Positions 37,355 to 48,975 of a DNA stretch of 64,000 nucleotides are shown piece by piece. The stretch covers positions 124,001-188,000 of the forward strand of contig NW_025943855.1 in NCBI RefSeq assembly GCF_000764305.2, given 5' to 3'. The notes beneath the pieces were generated by a model. That model saw only the letters and a list, made by a program, of their open reading frames with translations, was not told where the DNA came from and did no database searches. Position 1 is the stretch's first letter. Each line of letters opens with the position of its first letter. This stretch comes from Hyalella azteca (Eukaryota > Arthropoda > Malacostraca > Amphipoda > Hyalellidae). The translations under genes were made by a program, and so were the position numbers.

Positions 37355-38711
37355 CGGGAAGTATAACGCTACAACCTCCGATACGTTAAGCAAACAAATA
37401 CGCAGAGATGCGCAAGCAACAATCCGCGTATCAGGTTATAGCGCTCCTCGATGACAGCGGTAATTCAATTCTCAATGGAAACAGTAATGCAGCTTTGTTC
37501 AATAAGCCGACGCCTATCAAACCAGACTTCATAATTAGATGAAAGCGTAGAAAATTAGTAATTAGATTAACTTGGGGAGCAAATTAATGGAGTTATTTAC
37601 GTAGATGATATGCGAAGCCGATGCTGGCAACATCAATACTGCTACGACTTTTAAATAACGAGAGAAAAAAGCTCAAGAAACTATGCATAGAGGGGAAATC
37701 AACTAAAATTAAATTAGATATAAAGTAGATTTCAAAATTATTAAAACTATCGCGTTCAAGATTTTAGATAAATTATTTTTAATCGAGTGTCTGCAGTAGG
37801 ATTTGATGTTTAAAGCTTCACGGTTGAATTGAATTAACCAGTGCAATAATTATGATTAAAACGCTATCTTTTGGCTTACAGAGTGTTGGTCTCACAAGGA
37901 ATGAACTTTTCAATTCACGAGATTTTCCACATAATTGCTAAATTCGAAGGACCAAAATGCACCTCTACATCCGAATCTGTTCTGTGGCCAGCTTTGGTTG
38001 TGGCAAAATTAGCATGAAGACACAAAAAACGCCATTGCTCAACGTTCTACCTAAATACCTAAAAAAAACTCGTAGCAAAAATACATCATTATTTCAGATC
38101 AGGTTTGGTAACTCAAAAAGAATGTTTCCAAACTCGCGGTTCGTAACTCAAATGAAGATGCTACCAAAGTATTGTAAGAAATGTCAGTATTCGTACGAAA
38201 TTTTGAAACCTTTCAAATGTTAAAACGTTTTGAAAAACACAATGTACTTCAAAACTTACATTTTGACAACCAAAAATTTTGTTTAGGAAATGGCCGAGTG
38301 ACGACTAATAATTAAGAAAGTTACGAAAAAAAACATTCACCCCAATTAAAAACTTGAAACAATCTAATAAATAATGTGAAAATAATTTCTGAAAACACTT
38401 GGTGCGTTATTGAAATTGAGAAACATACATTAACGAGGAAAAACGGTTTTTGAAATAGGCTCGAGAGTGTATAAATCTTTTCCCCGCGAGCGTCACCACG
38501 AACTGAAGCACTCATCCGTCTTCATATTTTGTGGAAGTTTGAGGCGGCAGATTCATGGACCAGGATTTGTAGGGCTTCAAGTAAGATAAGAAACAAGCCC
38601 GTTTCTGAAAACTCAATTTCCGTAGTTGAAAAGAAGCTGCCAGTTTGGCGGAAACCCGCACGAACGAGTGACGGCAAAGACGTAAAATGGGCTAGCGTTT
38701 CCCTTAAAAAA
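37355..38711. other. noncoding AT-rich DNA
   Basis: A basic plus-strand frame at 37,957-38,223 is unrecognised. No other signal was noticed. Confidence 0.45.
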
Positions 38712-38852
38712 TATAACTCAGTACTCACTGCAGTGAGTGACCGAGAGCGCATTTTCTCGTCGACGAAAACGTGAAGTCACGGACAGACGGACGGTCGGAC
38801 AAGGCGAGCACAATAGGACATTTTTCCATAAACTAGAAAATGCGCTAAAAAC
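38712..38852 (+). repeat. dispersed GCGCATTTTCTC repeat, copy 3
   Basis: TATAACTCAGTACTCACTGC through GAGCGCATTTTCTCGTCGAC to GAAAATGCGCTAAAAA matches copies 1 and 4 closely. Confidence 0.8.
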
Positions 38853-39082
38853 GAGTGATCTCGCATTTATAGGGTTTAAAACGAAAAATAAATGATTTCA
38901 AAATAAGATAAATAACCTAATTCATGATAAAGGACGTTAATTTTATATCAACGTTTACAACGTCTAAAGCCGGCGCGACGGAGCTCACGATTTTACTAAA
39001 TGTAAAATGAAAATATCGGTGCATGACGAATCGAATGAATTCAACGCATTACAAAGAGTATCCAAAATTCCAATGAAAATAA

Positions 39083-39215
39083 ATCAACAAATAATAAACT
39101 GATGAATAATTGATAAATAATAGATCGATAAACAATAGATTGATAAGTAATAGATAAAAAACATATAGTTGAAAAATATATTGATAAAGAATATATTAAT
39201 AAATAATAAACTGAT
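39083..39215. repeat. low-complexity AT repeat
   Basis: Irregular iterations of ATAAATAATAGATTGATAA-like units are present. Confidence 0.7.
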
Positions 39216-40886
39216 TGAGCATGAAAGTGCTGCGAAAATTAAGGTCCACGTGTACATGTAAACACCGAACCACACAGTTGAAAGTTAATGGCAATTCAAC
39301 TATAAACTAACAGACACATTTCCACAATAAATTTAGCTCTCAACTTTTCTAGGAGATATTTTTTGAAACTATGAGCTCGTACTTCCGGGAACTTGTGCTC
39401 GAAAGTTATCTTGTTAAAATCTTGCCAACAACAGCTTTCTGCATAAATACGCATATGTCGTAGGAGAGTACAATAATCAGTACATTGCATTGGTTTCAGC
39501 GTACTTGGTACTCATCTGAGTTTTGTACTCTCACCGTGAAAAATAAAACATTCTCCCAGGACGCTTTCGTTTTAAATAGATATCTATATAAATTTCCACA
39601 ATTACCAAACATAAATAAACTAGCAGGTTAACCCGAGCCAGATCCTGCAAACCCAAATCTCGTAAATTAGAATAAAGCCTATGTGTGATAATTAAATGGA
39701 AATTACTCAAACCAACATTTTGAATAGAACACTCATTTGAGTTTTGTTTCTAAAATGAAAATTCCGACTCTTCAAATTGAATGCCTAATTTTTTCTAAAT
39801 TGAATTGCAATTGATGATCCAATAATTTTTTTGCAGTTTTGCAAGCATAAATTGCAGGTTCAGGTAATATCTGACTCAATAAGTATCGTTGATACGCGTT
39901 CCAACCGCCCCTATATATTCGCGGCGCCAGCCTTCAAACCCACACATAAACTTGGACAAAAATTTACGAGATATTGTGTTCGCTAGCCAGTCTACACAAT
40001 GATATTCGTAATGTCTTAGTAGCAAATCTGAGTTATTTTACTCAATTTCCAAGTAATTATTCACTCGAATAATACATTTTGTCAGCACACTCCTGCTGCT
40101 CTATCTATAATTCTCAAGATTAATATGCAGCAATCTTATCTCAAAGCACGCATAAATAGCGAACAAAACAGTGTTGATAAACAGCCACATTGGTTGAAAC
40201 CTAGAAGATGAGCATTTCGTCTCCAGGAAACATGGCTTCTATGACAGAGACTCACAACTTGGCTTCGTGTTAAATAAAGGAAAGGTTACAGCGTGCGAAT
40301 GTTGGCGGAATGTTTAAATCTTGGGCGAGGCTTCTTCGTCCTTGGCTTCATACTTAGTTGTTTTCAACAACGCCCATTATGTTTGCAGTTCAAACTGATA
40401 TATGGCATTGTAGGAAGCTTACTACAAAAAACTCAACACGAAAAGGGGGCTCTCATACAATTGTGATATTCCACAACATTTCTCGAAATCACTATCCATA
40501 TAATACCATTCCCTAGAAAATTGCAACTCCTGATCAATTGAATCATAAATTTTTGTCGGCTACCCTACTAAATGTTTGCTGCCAATTAAGAAACAAATCA
40601 AACATCAAAACTGTTTGCAGCAAACATCATGCGTTATAAGTTTTAAAATGCGAGCAAATATTTAATTCTTAATCTAGACACATCATTGCTATTCATCATC
40701 AACAGGAGCACTTGCAACAAACATTGTGCACAATGTTCAATGCACTATTAATTTCATTGAAAACACTCAAATGCACACAATTTTTTGTAAGTTTACAGCT
40801 AACAAGCACATAAATTGGTCCCGATCAATTACGACCAGTCGAGCGCAGCGATGCGGTAATGAATGAAGCGTCGGAGCTGCCACTAG
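39216..40886. other. noncoding AT-rich DNA
   Basis: No gene or repeat recognised. Confidence 0.5.
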
Positions 40887-41014
40887 GCAAGGGGTAACTG
40901 GTGTACGAGGCAAGGGGTAACTGGTGTACGAGGCAAGGGGTAACTGGTGTACGAGGCAAGGGGTAACTGGTGTACGAGGCAGGGTGTAACTGGTGTACGA
41001 GGCAAGGAGTAACT
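40887..41014. repeat. 23-bp minisatellite
   Basis: Five full units and a part unit of GCAAGGGGTAACTGGTGTAC plus GAG are present, nearly identical, which suggests recent expansion. The minus-strand open frames across it are by-products. Confidence 0.9.
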
Positions 41015-41727
41015 CAAGCACACAAATATAATAGCAAAGCAAATAATAGCAAAACTTTGGCTCAATTGACGAGAATTTCGGATCAATTCGTAGTCATTGC
41101 AGAAACTATATAATGTTACTTAATTAACGAGAAATTAAAAGACTATCTGACGCAGTAAGCGCTTATTGTTGTCAATATACAGTCAATCAAGAATATTAAT
41201 CGGCTTGTACAAAAAAATCCTTTACATAAATACTTACTTAAATTTAGACGAAAAATTGGGTTGTTAGCAAAACAGAGGCTACGAAAGCTGTTAGACAATA
41301 TGCGAAAATAATAAACAAGAAACGGCGCGTTATCAGCTGTAAATTCTTACGTTTAAGTTATTTGGTGTGACAATAAAATCACGACAATTTTAATTACGGT
41401 GCAAGCTGGGAAGCAATTACCTAAGCCCTAATAAATAACGAGCGGAAAACTTGGACGTCACAGACCACAGAAGTCATTCAATCACGCACAAGATGGTTTA
41501 CCCTTAAGAGGGACAACAGAAAACGGAGAACAAGAAAATAACAGAAAACTTTCAAAGCGAAAATCGAGCCCACACTTCATAATAATTCGCATTTTTCCTC
41601 AAATCAAATCTTGTTTTGAAGGCCAAATAAAAATTTCGAACGTTACACAAATTCTAACAAATCAAACATATATCATTACACAGAATAAGAAACGCAACAG
41701 CATGAGTCAAGAATAAATGTTACTCAC

Positions 41728-41957
41728 CCTTTCTGACGAGACCTGCTCCTGTGTCTGCTGCTGTAACCACTCGACTGAGGCACTTCTATACGACGACGTC
41801 TCTCCCTGCTGCGCTCCCGACTGTAGTCCCGAGTCCTGGACCTGTGTCTGCTGAAGTCATGACTGCGACTTCTGTGTCGACTGTGAGAGCGACTTGTGTC
41901 AGCGCTGTCTGTAGCACCAGTGGTGGTGGTGGCTGTGTAGTACCTTGATCGAGGCAT
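41728..41957 (-). CDS. coding exon of an arginine/serine-rich (SR) protein
   Basis: On the minus strand an acceptor CTAACTTTTTGTGCAG ends exactly at an ATG. The frame runs 230 bp (76 codons plus two bases) to CAGAAAGG followed by GTGAGT, a consensus donor, in phase 2. The product begins MPRSRYYTATTTTG. It has RS/SR/SH-rich tracts at about residues 21-52 and 66-75 and a basic ERSRERRRR stretch between them. RS-rich regions act in pre-mRNA splicing proteins and in kinases that regulate them; an N-terminus of this kind would suit a CLK/Doa-type kinase or an SR splicing factor, but no diagnostic domain lies in this exon. A matching 5' UTR exon and promoter lie upstream at 50.7-50.85 kb. Downstream exons were not located, so the next intron may be very long. 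Confidence 0.7.
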
Positions 41958-43065
41958 CTGCACAAAAAGTTAGTTCACAATAAGCAAGAACCTTTCATCA
42001 TTTAAAGACAGGATAAATTAGCATATACATTTTGTTAACAAAGATGAATGGAGGATAAGTGCAATAATATGGATAGCCTAGAGAGTAGAGTACAATGACA
42101 TAATAACTTGATGAAAATATGTCCTCTCACTGATACAAGGATTGAAATGAATGTACCGGTATTAGTGAGGCTTATTTTTATATATCAAAAATTTTCAAGA
42201 GGAACAAAAAAATTTCCCTCATTGCAAAACTTTACAATAATCACGTTGTGTTTTAATATTTACTGTGAAGAATTGAGTTGTCAACAACACAAATCAATTG
42301 CTTGCTAGATATATAAATTTCCTAGAGAGGAAAACCTTTTCACAAGACACAGCAAATCCTGTACTACCATTATATCAATAAGAAATGTCTTTTTCTTAAA
42401 CAACATGACTAGTACATACTTATGACAGTGTACCATACAGACTAGCCATACAGTGTACCTGTATGACTAGTACATACTTTAGTTAAATTAGATTTAACCC
42501 CACACATTTTATCATCACAATAGTAGTGATGACAAAAATTAGTCTGCAAATGAATTTGAAAAATGTCTTTTATATGCTCTTGCCCCAAACACCTTCATTC
42601 AACAGAGCAAGTGTGAGTTTGAGAGCAAAAGGTAAACTTAATTGACTGAAACTAAGATAACATTAAGCCCAATGGCCAAAACTGGTGTATTGGCCTTAAA
42701 TGCCGTAAACTAAAATAGGTACATCTCAATAAGTAAAATTTACACAAAAAATTCAACCAATTCAAACAATTCATCACTACCAAAGAAAAAATCATTGATA
42801 CACATTAAATTGCACCACATGTGAACGCTTGATTGTAAAGCATGAGTTGAGATTGTATTGCTTACTCACCATCCATAGAAATCTATTGCACATTGCACAT
42901 GATGGAACAATGTAATGCCAACCCCAGTATAACTAGCCTGTATGACTAGTACATCACCACATTTCAAACATTTTATCCCACAGCTAAGAAAATGGCTCCA
43001 CAGCTCAAACATTGAATTGATGGCTTAGAATTTTTTCATAACTAAAATTTTTATTAACTTGCATC
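41958..43065 (-). other. 3' part of the first intron of the SR gene
   Basis: AT-rich intron. TATGACTAGTACATACTT occurs twice with its own inverted relatives at 42,405-42,479, and a partial copy lies near 42,940. A donor-like GGATG then GTGAGTAAG at 42,870 (minus) could mark an alternative 5' exon but is unsupported. Confidence 0.45.
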
Positions 43066-43738
43066 TAACCAAAGTGGAAAATGTAGCAGAAGTCACCCAT
43101 GAATGACACAAAAATGCTCATGGTTGCATACGATTTCACCCATTCAGGGGCCATTCCTATGACCTTTTTCCTATTCCTTCAATGAAAAATAAGGAAAATT
43201 GCATATTCCTGTCTGCAATTTTCAAAAAGTTCATTTATCATGCCAGGCATGAATTCTATCAATGCATGTATCATATCTACCTTCCAAGTTGCAACTTGCA
43301 ACTGGAACATTCCTGCCATTTATAGAGCAACAATATTCTAACTAGATTAATTATTTCCTATCTTATTACAACCAAAAGGCATGATCAGGCCACAAAATTT
43401 AAAATGCATTAAAAATTCAATTCAACATGCAATATTTTAGAAATAAGTAGGAAACTTCTAATCTTCATTCCACCATGCCCGAGAGCCGAGACCTCTGCTT
43501 ACTTTCAAATTTATAAATGGTTAGGAACCAATTTGCATATCAGGTGGAATTTTCCAAAATCATAACTAAAATTTATTGTTTCATATGTGATTTTTCAAAA
43601 TGGTGGATAAAAATATGCCATTTTTCTATTTCATACAAAATTTTGAAAAGGCCATAGGAATGGGTGAAATTAGCCAGATTCAAGGGCATTTTCATCCGGT
43701 TCATGGGTGGCTTCAGCCCAATTTCCCATTTAGGGTAA
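43066..43738. mobile_element. MITE-like element with long imperfect TIRs
   Basis: The left end (TAACC, AAAGTGGAAAATG, GCAGAAGTCACCCATGAA) matches the reverse complement of the right end (TTACCCTAAATGGGAAATTG, GGCTGAAGCCACCCATGAA). Both continue inward into TTTCACCCATTC and CCTATGGCC-like blocks, giving inverted repeats of about 100 bp. There is no coding capacity. It sits in the SR-gene intron, and no target duplication was resolved. Confidence 0.6.
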
Positions 43739-44442
43739 GGACCATAGTGGCAAAGGAGATAGTGATTGATTGAAATGAGATTGACCTTCCTATTGATTTC
43801 TATAAGAGTACAAGTAAACCATACGGTATCCTAGATACCCAGGGTGCAGAGAGTGAGTGAAGATCTGGAGATCTTCTGCAGCGCATCAGCAGCAAAATTT
43901 CTGTTGTTACGGGCCATATTTTGGCAAATTAATTATTTATTGATCATTATTAATTGTTTGAATTAATTCTTTTCTTTGTGTCCCCAGTGCCTTAATACCA
44001 TCCTAAACAAGTAACAGCTAGTTAAAGTTAAATTAGTGCATATGAATGTGAAGCAGGGTTGTAGAGAGTCAGTTTTCCATAGTCCTGCATAACTTTGCAC
44101 TCATACTGACCTGCTACTCACCCATGCTCACTGACCTGCTGTAAATGAACATGCTTTCTGTCCCTGATTACTGCCTGCTGACCTGTAACTAATCTACCCC
44201 AGGACTATCATATAGGTGAGTCAAGGGAACACTCTTGCCATGCATCTCAGTCCTAAATTTTATAAGTAAATGTTTGTAAATATTGTCAATCATCAATTTA
44301 AATTGTTTTGGAGTTTAGTAGTAGGTAGTTCAATGAGTATTTAGGTTTTTCAAGTGTACTTACGTGTTCCCAAGTGTTTTTTTATTGGGTAGGTTTTATG
44401 CGTTCTTGTTCCTGCACTTTTGCAGAGTGGCCAACATGGAGC
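43739..44442. other. intron sequence without recognised features
   Basis: Repeated ACTGACCTGCT phrases occur at 44,100-44,190. Nothing else is seen. Confidence 0.4.
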
Positions 44443-44575
44443 ATATTCTGGGCCAATTTGGGGCGCATTCTGGGCAAGTCTGGGACCAGTTTGGGACACG
44501 TGTTGGCCCAATTTGGAGCAAGTTCTGGGCTAGTTTAAGGCCAGTTCTGGACAAGTGTCAGGCAAGCTTTGGGCT
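44443..44575. repeat. degenerate 22-bp minisatellite
   Basis: Six units resemble GGGCAAGTTTGGGACCAGTT-like text with TCTGG or TTTGG endings. This underlies the plus-strand frame at 44,364-44,774, which is otherwise unrecognised. Confidence 0.65.
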
Positions 44576-45258
44576 GACTGAGCCACATTGCAGAAGAGTC
44601 TTGGGCTGCTCTTCAGCTACTCAAGCTGACACTAGAGGCCAGCATGGATGTCCCTTTATGTCCTGTATAGCAGCTTGTGTAGGAACTGCCCTAATGCCCC
44701 AGTTGAGTCTACACCACTGCTACTCACAAGTTAGACCACCGCCTTTTTGTTTCTTTGGTGCTTACGCCACTTGATGGACCAGGCCTGACCCAAGACCCAT
44801 TTTGAACTCTCGATTCCTCGGTTTCATTATTCCTGGTTTGGTTTAGGTTACTGATCATTATTCCGGCCTAGTTTAGTTTATTTACCTTGTATTCTCATTT
44901 ATTCTTGACTGTTCAAACCACTTTAGGCTGCTGGTTATTTAGGTTCTCATGCTAGGTTCACCCCATCACCCATAGCCCTGGGCTGTCTCATTACTAACCA
45001 ACTAATTTTCACCTTTCACCTTATATTATATTGTATTTAATACATGTTTGCTTGGTTCTCCCTCCGTTTCTTTCCTGAGTTTGTTTAGTTTGGCTTCACG
45101 TGCTGATACTATACCGGCTGGACTGTTGACCTTTAGAGGTGCTGACCCCCAACAACCATGATCTGAGGTACTTCACAATTGAAACAGTTTGTCCACTTTA
45201 CATCCCTCTTTTCCTTCAAAGTCAGTCACCTGGCAGAGCTGAGAGTGCTATATCTAAA
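44576..45258. other. intron sequence, possibly an eroded repeat
   Basis: Pyrimidine-rich, T/G-biased DNA with ATTTATT and GGTTTAG phrases. No ends or coding were established. Confidence 0.35.
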
Positions 45259-45626
45259 GGTGCTTATACACGAGGCAAATAGTAGCGTCGACTACAGTTT
45301 TGCAGGCTGAGAGCCTATACATGAGGAGTGTTTTCAGGACAGTGCGCCAAATGCCAGTGTGACGTTGAGAGTTGAGTAAGGTGTGTGCACAGTGGAGGCA
45401 AGCGAGTGCTTGACGGCTGTGAGCGCTACAGTGGGCAAGAGAGAGAGCAACGCAGGTGTGCTCAGTATGAGGGCCGAGCCGCTACTGAGCACACTAGACT
45501 GCCATGAAACAACTCGAGTTGCTCAGGGTGCAATGCAACAGCTAGTTGCCTCTGAAGATGTAAATCATCACAAATTTTAGTTGTGGCAACTAGTCAACTC
45601 AACTTTTTGCCTTGTGTATAAGCACC
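45259..45626. mobile_element. 368-bp MITE with GGTGCTTATACAC ends
   Basis: GGTGCTTATACACGAGGCAA at the left matches the reverse complement of the right end (GGTGCTTATACACAAGGCAA). Similarity continues inward into an AGT..GTCGACTA / AGTTGAGTTGACTAG block. The interior is GC-richer and carries a stray plus frame (45,383-45,580). Target duplication is not clear, so the superfamily is left open. Confidence 0.7.
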
Positions 45627-45977
45627 TCAAGGAAAGCATTCCACCTACACCTTGGGTTCATGGGTGGAAAGTTTTTTATAAGTGAACTTCCATTCCTAGA
45701 ATTCCTCACTGGCCCGCAAAGCATCTTGCAAACAGTTGGCAACGCATTTTGGGTAGTGGGTACTGCAGGCCATTGGCAAAGTTTTTGGTCTACAAATGCT
45801 AAAAATTGGCATTGCATTTACCAAAATCTGCACCCTAACCCACACTAGGAGAACATCTCCTTTTAAGGCTGTGACTAGAGCTTTCCTGCATATTTCCAGA
45901 ACCACAAGATTCCTGCAAAATGAACCAATCTAATTGTTAACTAGAGTGCACAATAGGGCCGTGAGTTTCCAAATGTA
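45627..45977. other. intron sequence, no feature
   Basis: No gene recognised. The short overlapping frames on both strands appear to be chance. Confidence 0.4.
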
Positions 45978-48122
45978 GGGTCTTCCATATTCCAACACCT
46001 TAAGGACGTAGCAAGAAATAAATGGCTATAAATAGATCACCGTATGTGCAACTCGAGTTCTGATTGGTTTACATCACACTCAAAACACCACACTATGTGC
46101 CAGCAATGATGAAACGTCACAAACTGTTGCCATATTTATTTAAAAGCCTTAAGAATTCATATCTACAAAATCACTAAATTCCTACACTGTGTGTGACTAA
46201 ATTTGGCATATTGTGAGACTAATTCCGACAGCGCTTCAAAATCGTAATTCATAATTCCGACATCCTGTGTTGGAATTCCAACACCTTGTGTGAGCTGTGT
46301 CGCAATACGACAGTAAATGACACTCTGTGTGTCGTAATTCCGACACCCTGTGTCAGAATTAGTTTTTATGTGTCTAAAACCGTCTCTTAATTCAATCATC
46401 TATTAATTTATTTACCACTTAAAATCAGCAAATACAAGTTAAAGGAAAGGATTCCTAATATATTCACAGACTTATTTAAAAGTCTCAAACCATAATATTC
46501 TTTTTACACAAACAGTTTATCACTATTTAGTAAAGCAAGGTCAACTAGGGTAAACGCGGTATATTCCGACACATCAAGGACACATCGAGAAATGAAAAAC
46601 TATAAAAAAATAACCGTATGCGTTACTCGAGTTTTGTTTGCTTTATGTGATTTGCAAAACACCGTATGATGCGCCAGCAACAATGAAACGTCACAAAATG
46701 TTGCCATATTTATTTAAAAACCTTTAGAATGCAAACCTACCAAATCCCTACCTATATTCCGTCACTGTGTGTGGCAATATTCGGCATGTGGTGAGGCGTA
46801 TTCCGTCCGCGCTTCAAATTCTACTCATACGTAATGCCGTCATCCACGTGTTCGAATTCTGTTCGCTGTGTGCCTGTGTGAGCTGTATTGGAATACAACA
46901 CGGCTTTGAATTAGAACACTAATGAATATTGAACACTACTTAATTACGCTTTTAATTAACAACTATTAAGCTATTAATTAAGCAAATTTTAATTTTTGTA
47001 CATAGCTTGGAACGATCTGTCTGTGTCCAATTCAAGTTGTGATGGAATTAGTTTTCATGTGTCTAAATCCATTTCTCAACTTATTCATCTATTAATTAAT
47101 TTACCACTTGAAATCAGCACATACAAGTATACTTAAAGGATTCCTAATATATTCACAGACATATTTAAAAGTCTCAAACCATAATATTCTTCTTATACAA
47201 ACAGTTATTCACTATTTGGTAGAGCAAGGTCAACTGTCAAATTTGACACATTTTTCGATGATCTCACTGGGTAGCGTGCACTGTCTCTCTTTGGGTCTCA
47301 ATATTTTCCCGCTAGATGGCCAAGACCTAGTGTTTTGGCAGTAGTTCAAGGCGCAAATGTATGACGTCACCATTTCAACCATCAACAAACGCATGGAACT
47401 AAAACCAGTGTGGAATTCTGTATAGGTAATATATTCTCATGTCAATATAAGAAAATGTATCGTAATACCAACCCTACCACTGCATTACACCACCTTCCAC
47501 TGCAATGAAAATTTATAAACTGAGTTCATTGGAACCTACCGTGCTTCCGAAATCGCGCGTGGTTTGAAATCCAATCCCCTGTTGCCAACGACTAATCAAG
47601 TTAACTAGTCATTTATCTGTAGGCTAGCGGACACATTTTTGCAATGAATACATTCTAAAATAAAAATAAAACACATCCAGAATCATAAAAAATTCTCACG
47701 ATTGGTCAATACCAACAAAGTTTTTGATATCACACAAAAGTACGAGATAAACTTCGACTTTTCCAAGGCGTACATTCACATGGTGTTTCCACGATCATAT
47801 CTGACATGGCAGCATCACAGACTCACAGGCATAGCTTTTCGTCATGTCAAGTTCAATTTCACAATAATTAGACTTGATCCACATTCCATTCTGAGATTTA
47901 AATGGTTGAAAGTTTTTTTTTTAATTATAAAAACCAATTTATACATTCCAGATTTGAATTTTTCCATTTTTTGCCCTATTATGTTGAATTTATCTTAATG
48001 AATTCACTTCAAATTCTGAATGATTTCGTCTGCCATCCCGCATTTTTGAACGTTTTGTGTCTTTTAGAAAATTTTTGTTGTTTAACATGGGAAACTATTT
48101 CATTATATAAAACGTAGAGCAC

Positions 48123-48325
48123 GTACCATATAGTGCATTAATAATACAATTTAATTCAATAAAAATTAATTTTTAATTTAAAAAATATAATCAGATTTTT
48201 AATTCAACATTTTTCTTATAGAATTTAATTCTACAGTATGTACCATCTAGTGTATTAAATAATAAATTTTGATTTAGTAAAATTTAATTTTAATTAATTT
48301 TTTAATTTAATTTAATTCTACAGCT
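48123..48325. repeat. diverged tandem duplication of about 110 bp
   Basis: Two copies start near TACCATATAGTGCATTAA and TACCATCTAGTGTATTAA and end in TTTAATTCTACAG. They are inside the hAT-like element. Confidence 0.65.
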
Positions 48326-48810
48326 TCAACCGGTAAAAATGAGCATCATAGGAATCAAAGTGAAACTGTCTCATACATCACAAATTGAATGACATTGGAT
48401 GGATTTGATAGGTATTTTATTAATCCTGTTTATATATAAGAATGGAAATGACGCTTCTATTTCAGAATGATAATGGAAATGTTCCTACTATTTCAGAAAC
48501 TTTTCTTGAATACACTTCTGAAAACTAAAGTTCTGTAATCAATGGAGTCTTTGAAATGACAACATCGTTCAATTTAAAATTTTTAGCTATAAGAGTAAGA
48601 TCGTCATTTGTCAATATGAGGAGCATTCATTCGTCATTCCTGAGGAGCTGTAAGAAAAAATTCGTTGTTTTTTATCTAAAAGAATGTTTTTCAAGTAAAA
48701 GAAATGCAATACCGGTACTTGATTTTTAGAAATATGATGTTAAAATTAACGATCCGTATTAGAATTCAATAGACGTTACGATTTCAGAATTATCTTCAAA
48801 AAGTTTGTTG

Positions 48811-48975
48811 TCGTTCGTTTGAACAGAAGTTTTTGTTTGTTTGATCAGAAGTTTTTGTTTGTTTGATCAGAAGTTTTCATTCGTTTGATCAGAAGTTTTC
48901 GTTCATTTGATCAAAAGTTTTCATTCGTTTGATCAGAAACAGAAAAAGTTTTCGTTCATTTGATCAGAAACAACA
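48811..48975. repeat. 22-bp minisatellite inside the hAT-like element
   Basis: Seven units of GTTTGATCAGAAGTTTTCGT-like text have a 22-bp period. One is expanded by an extra AACAGAAAA block. Confidence 0.85.

Noticed and set aside
41751..41948. Plus-strand frame rich in Val/Ser/Thr
   Set aside because: Antisense shadow of the SR coding exon.
44364..44774. 136-codon plus-strand protein
   Set aside because: Its middle is a degenerate 22-bp repeat, it has no splice or promoter context and no recognisable family.
43909..45158. Solo LTR (TGTTGTTACGGG start, CCCCAACAACCA end)
   Set aside because: No matching target duplication, no primer-binding site and only loose end complementarity.
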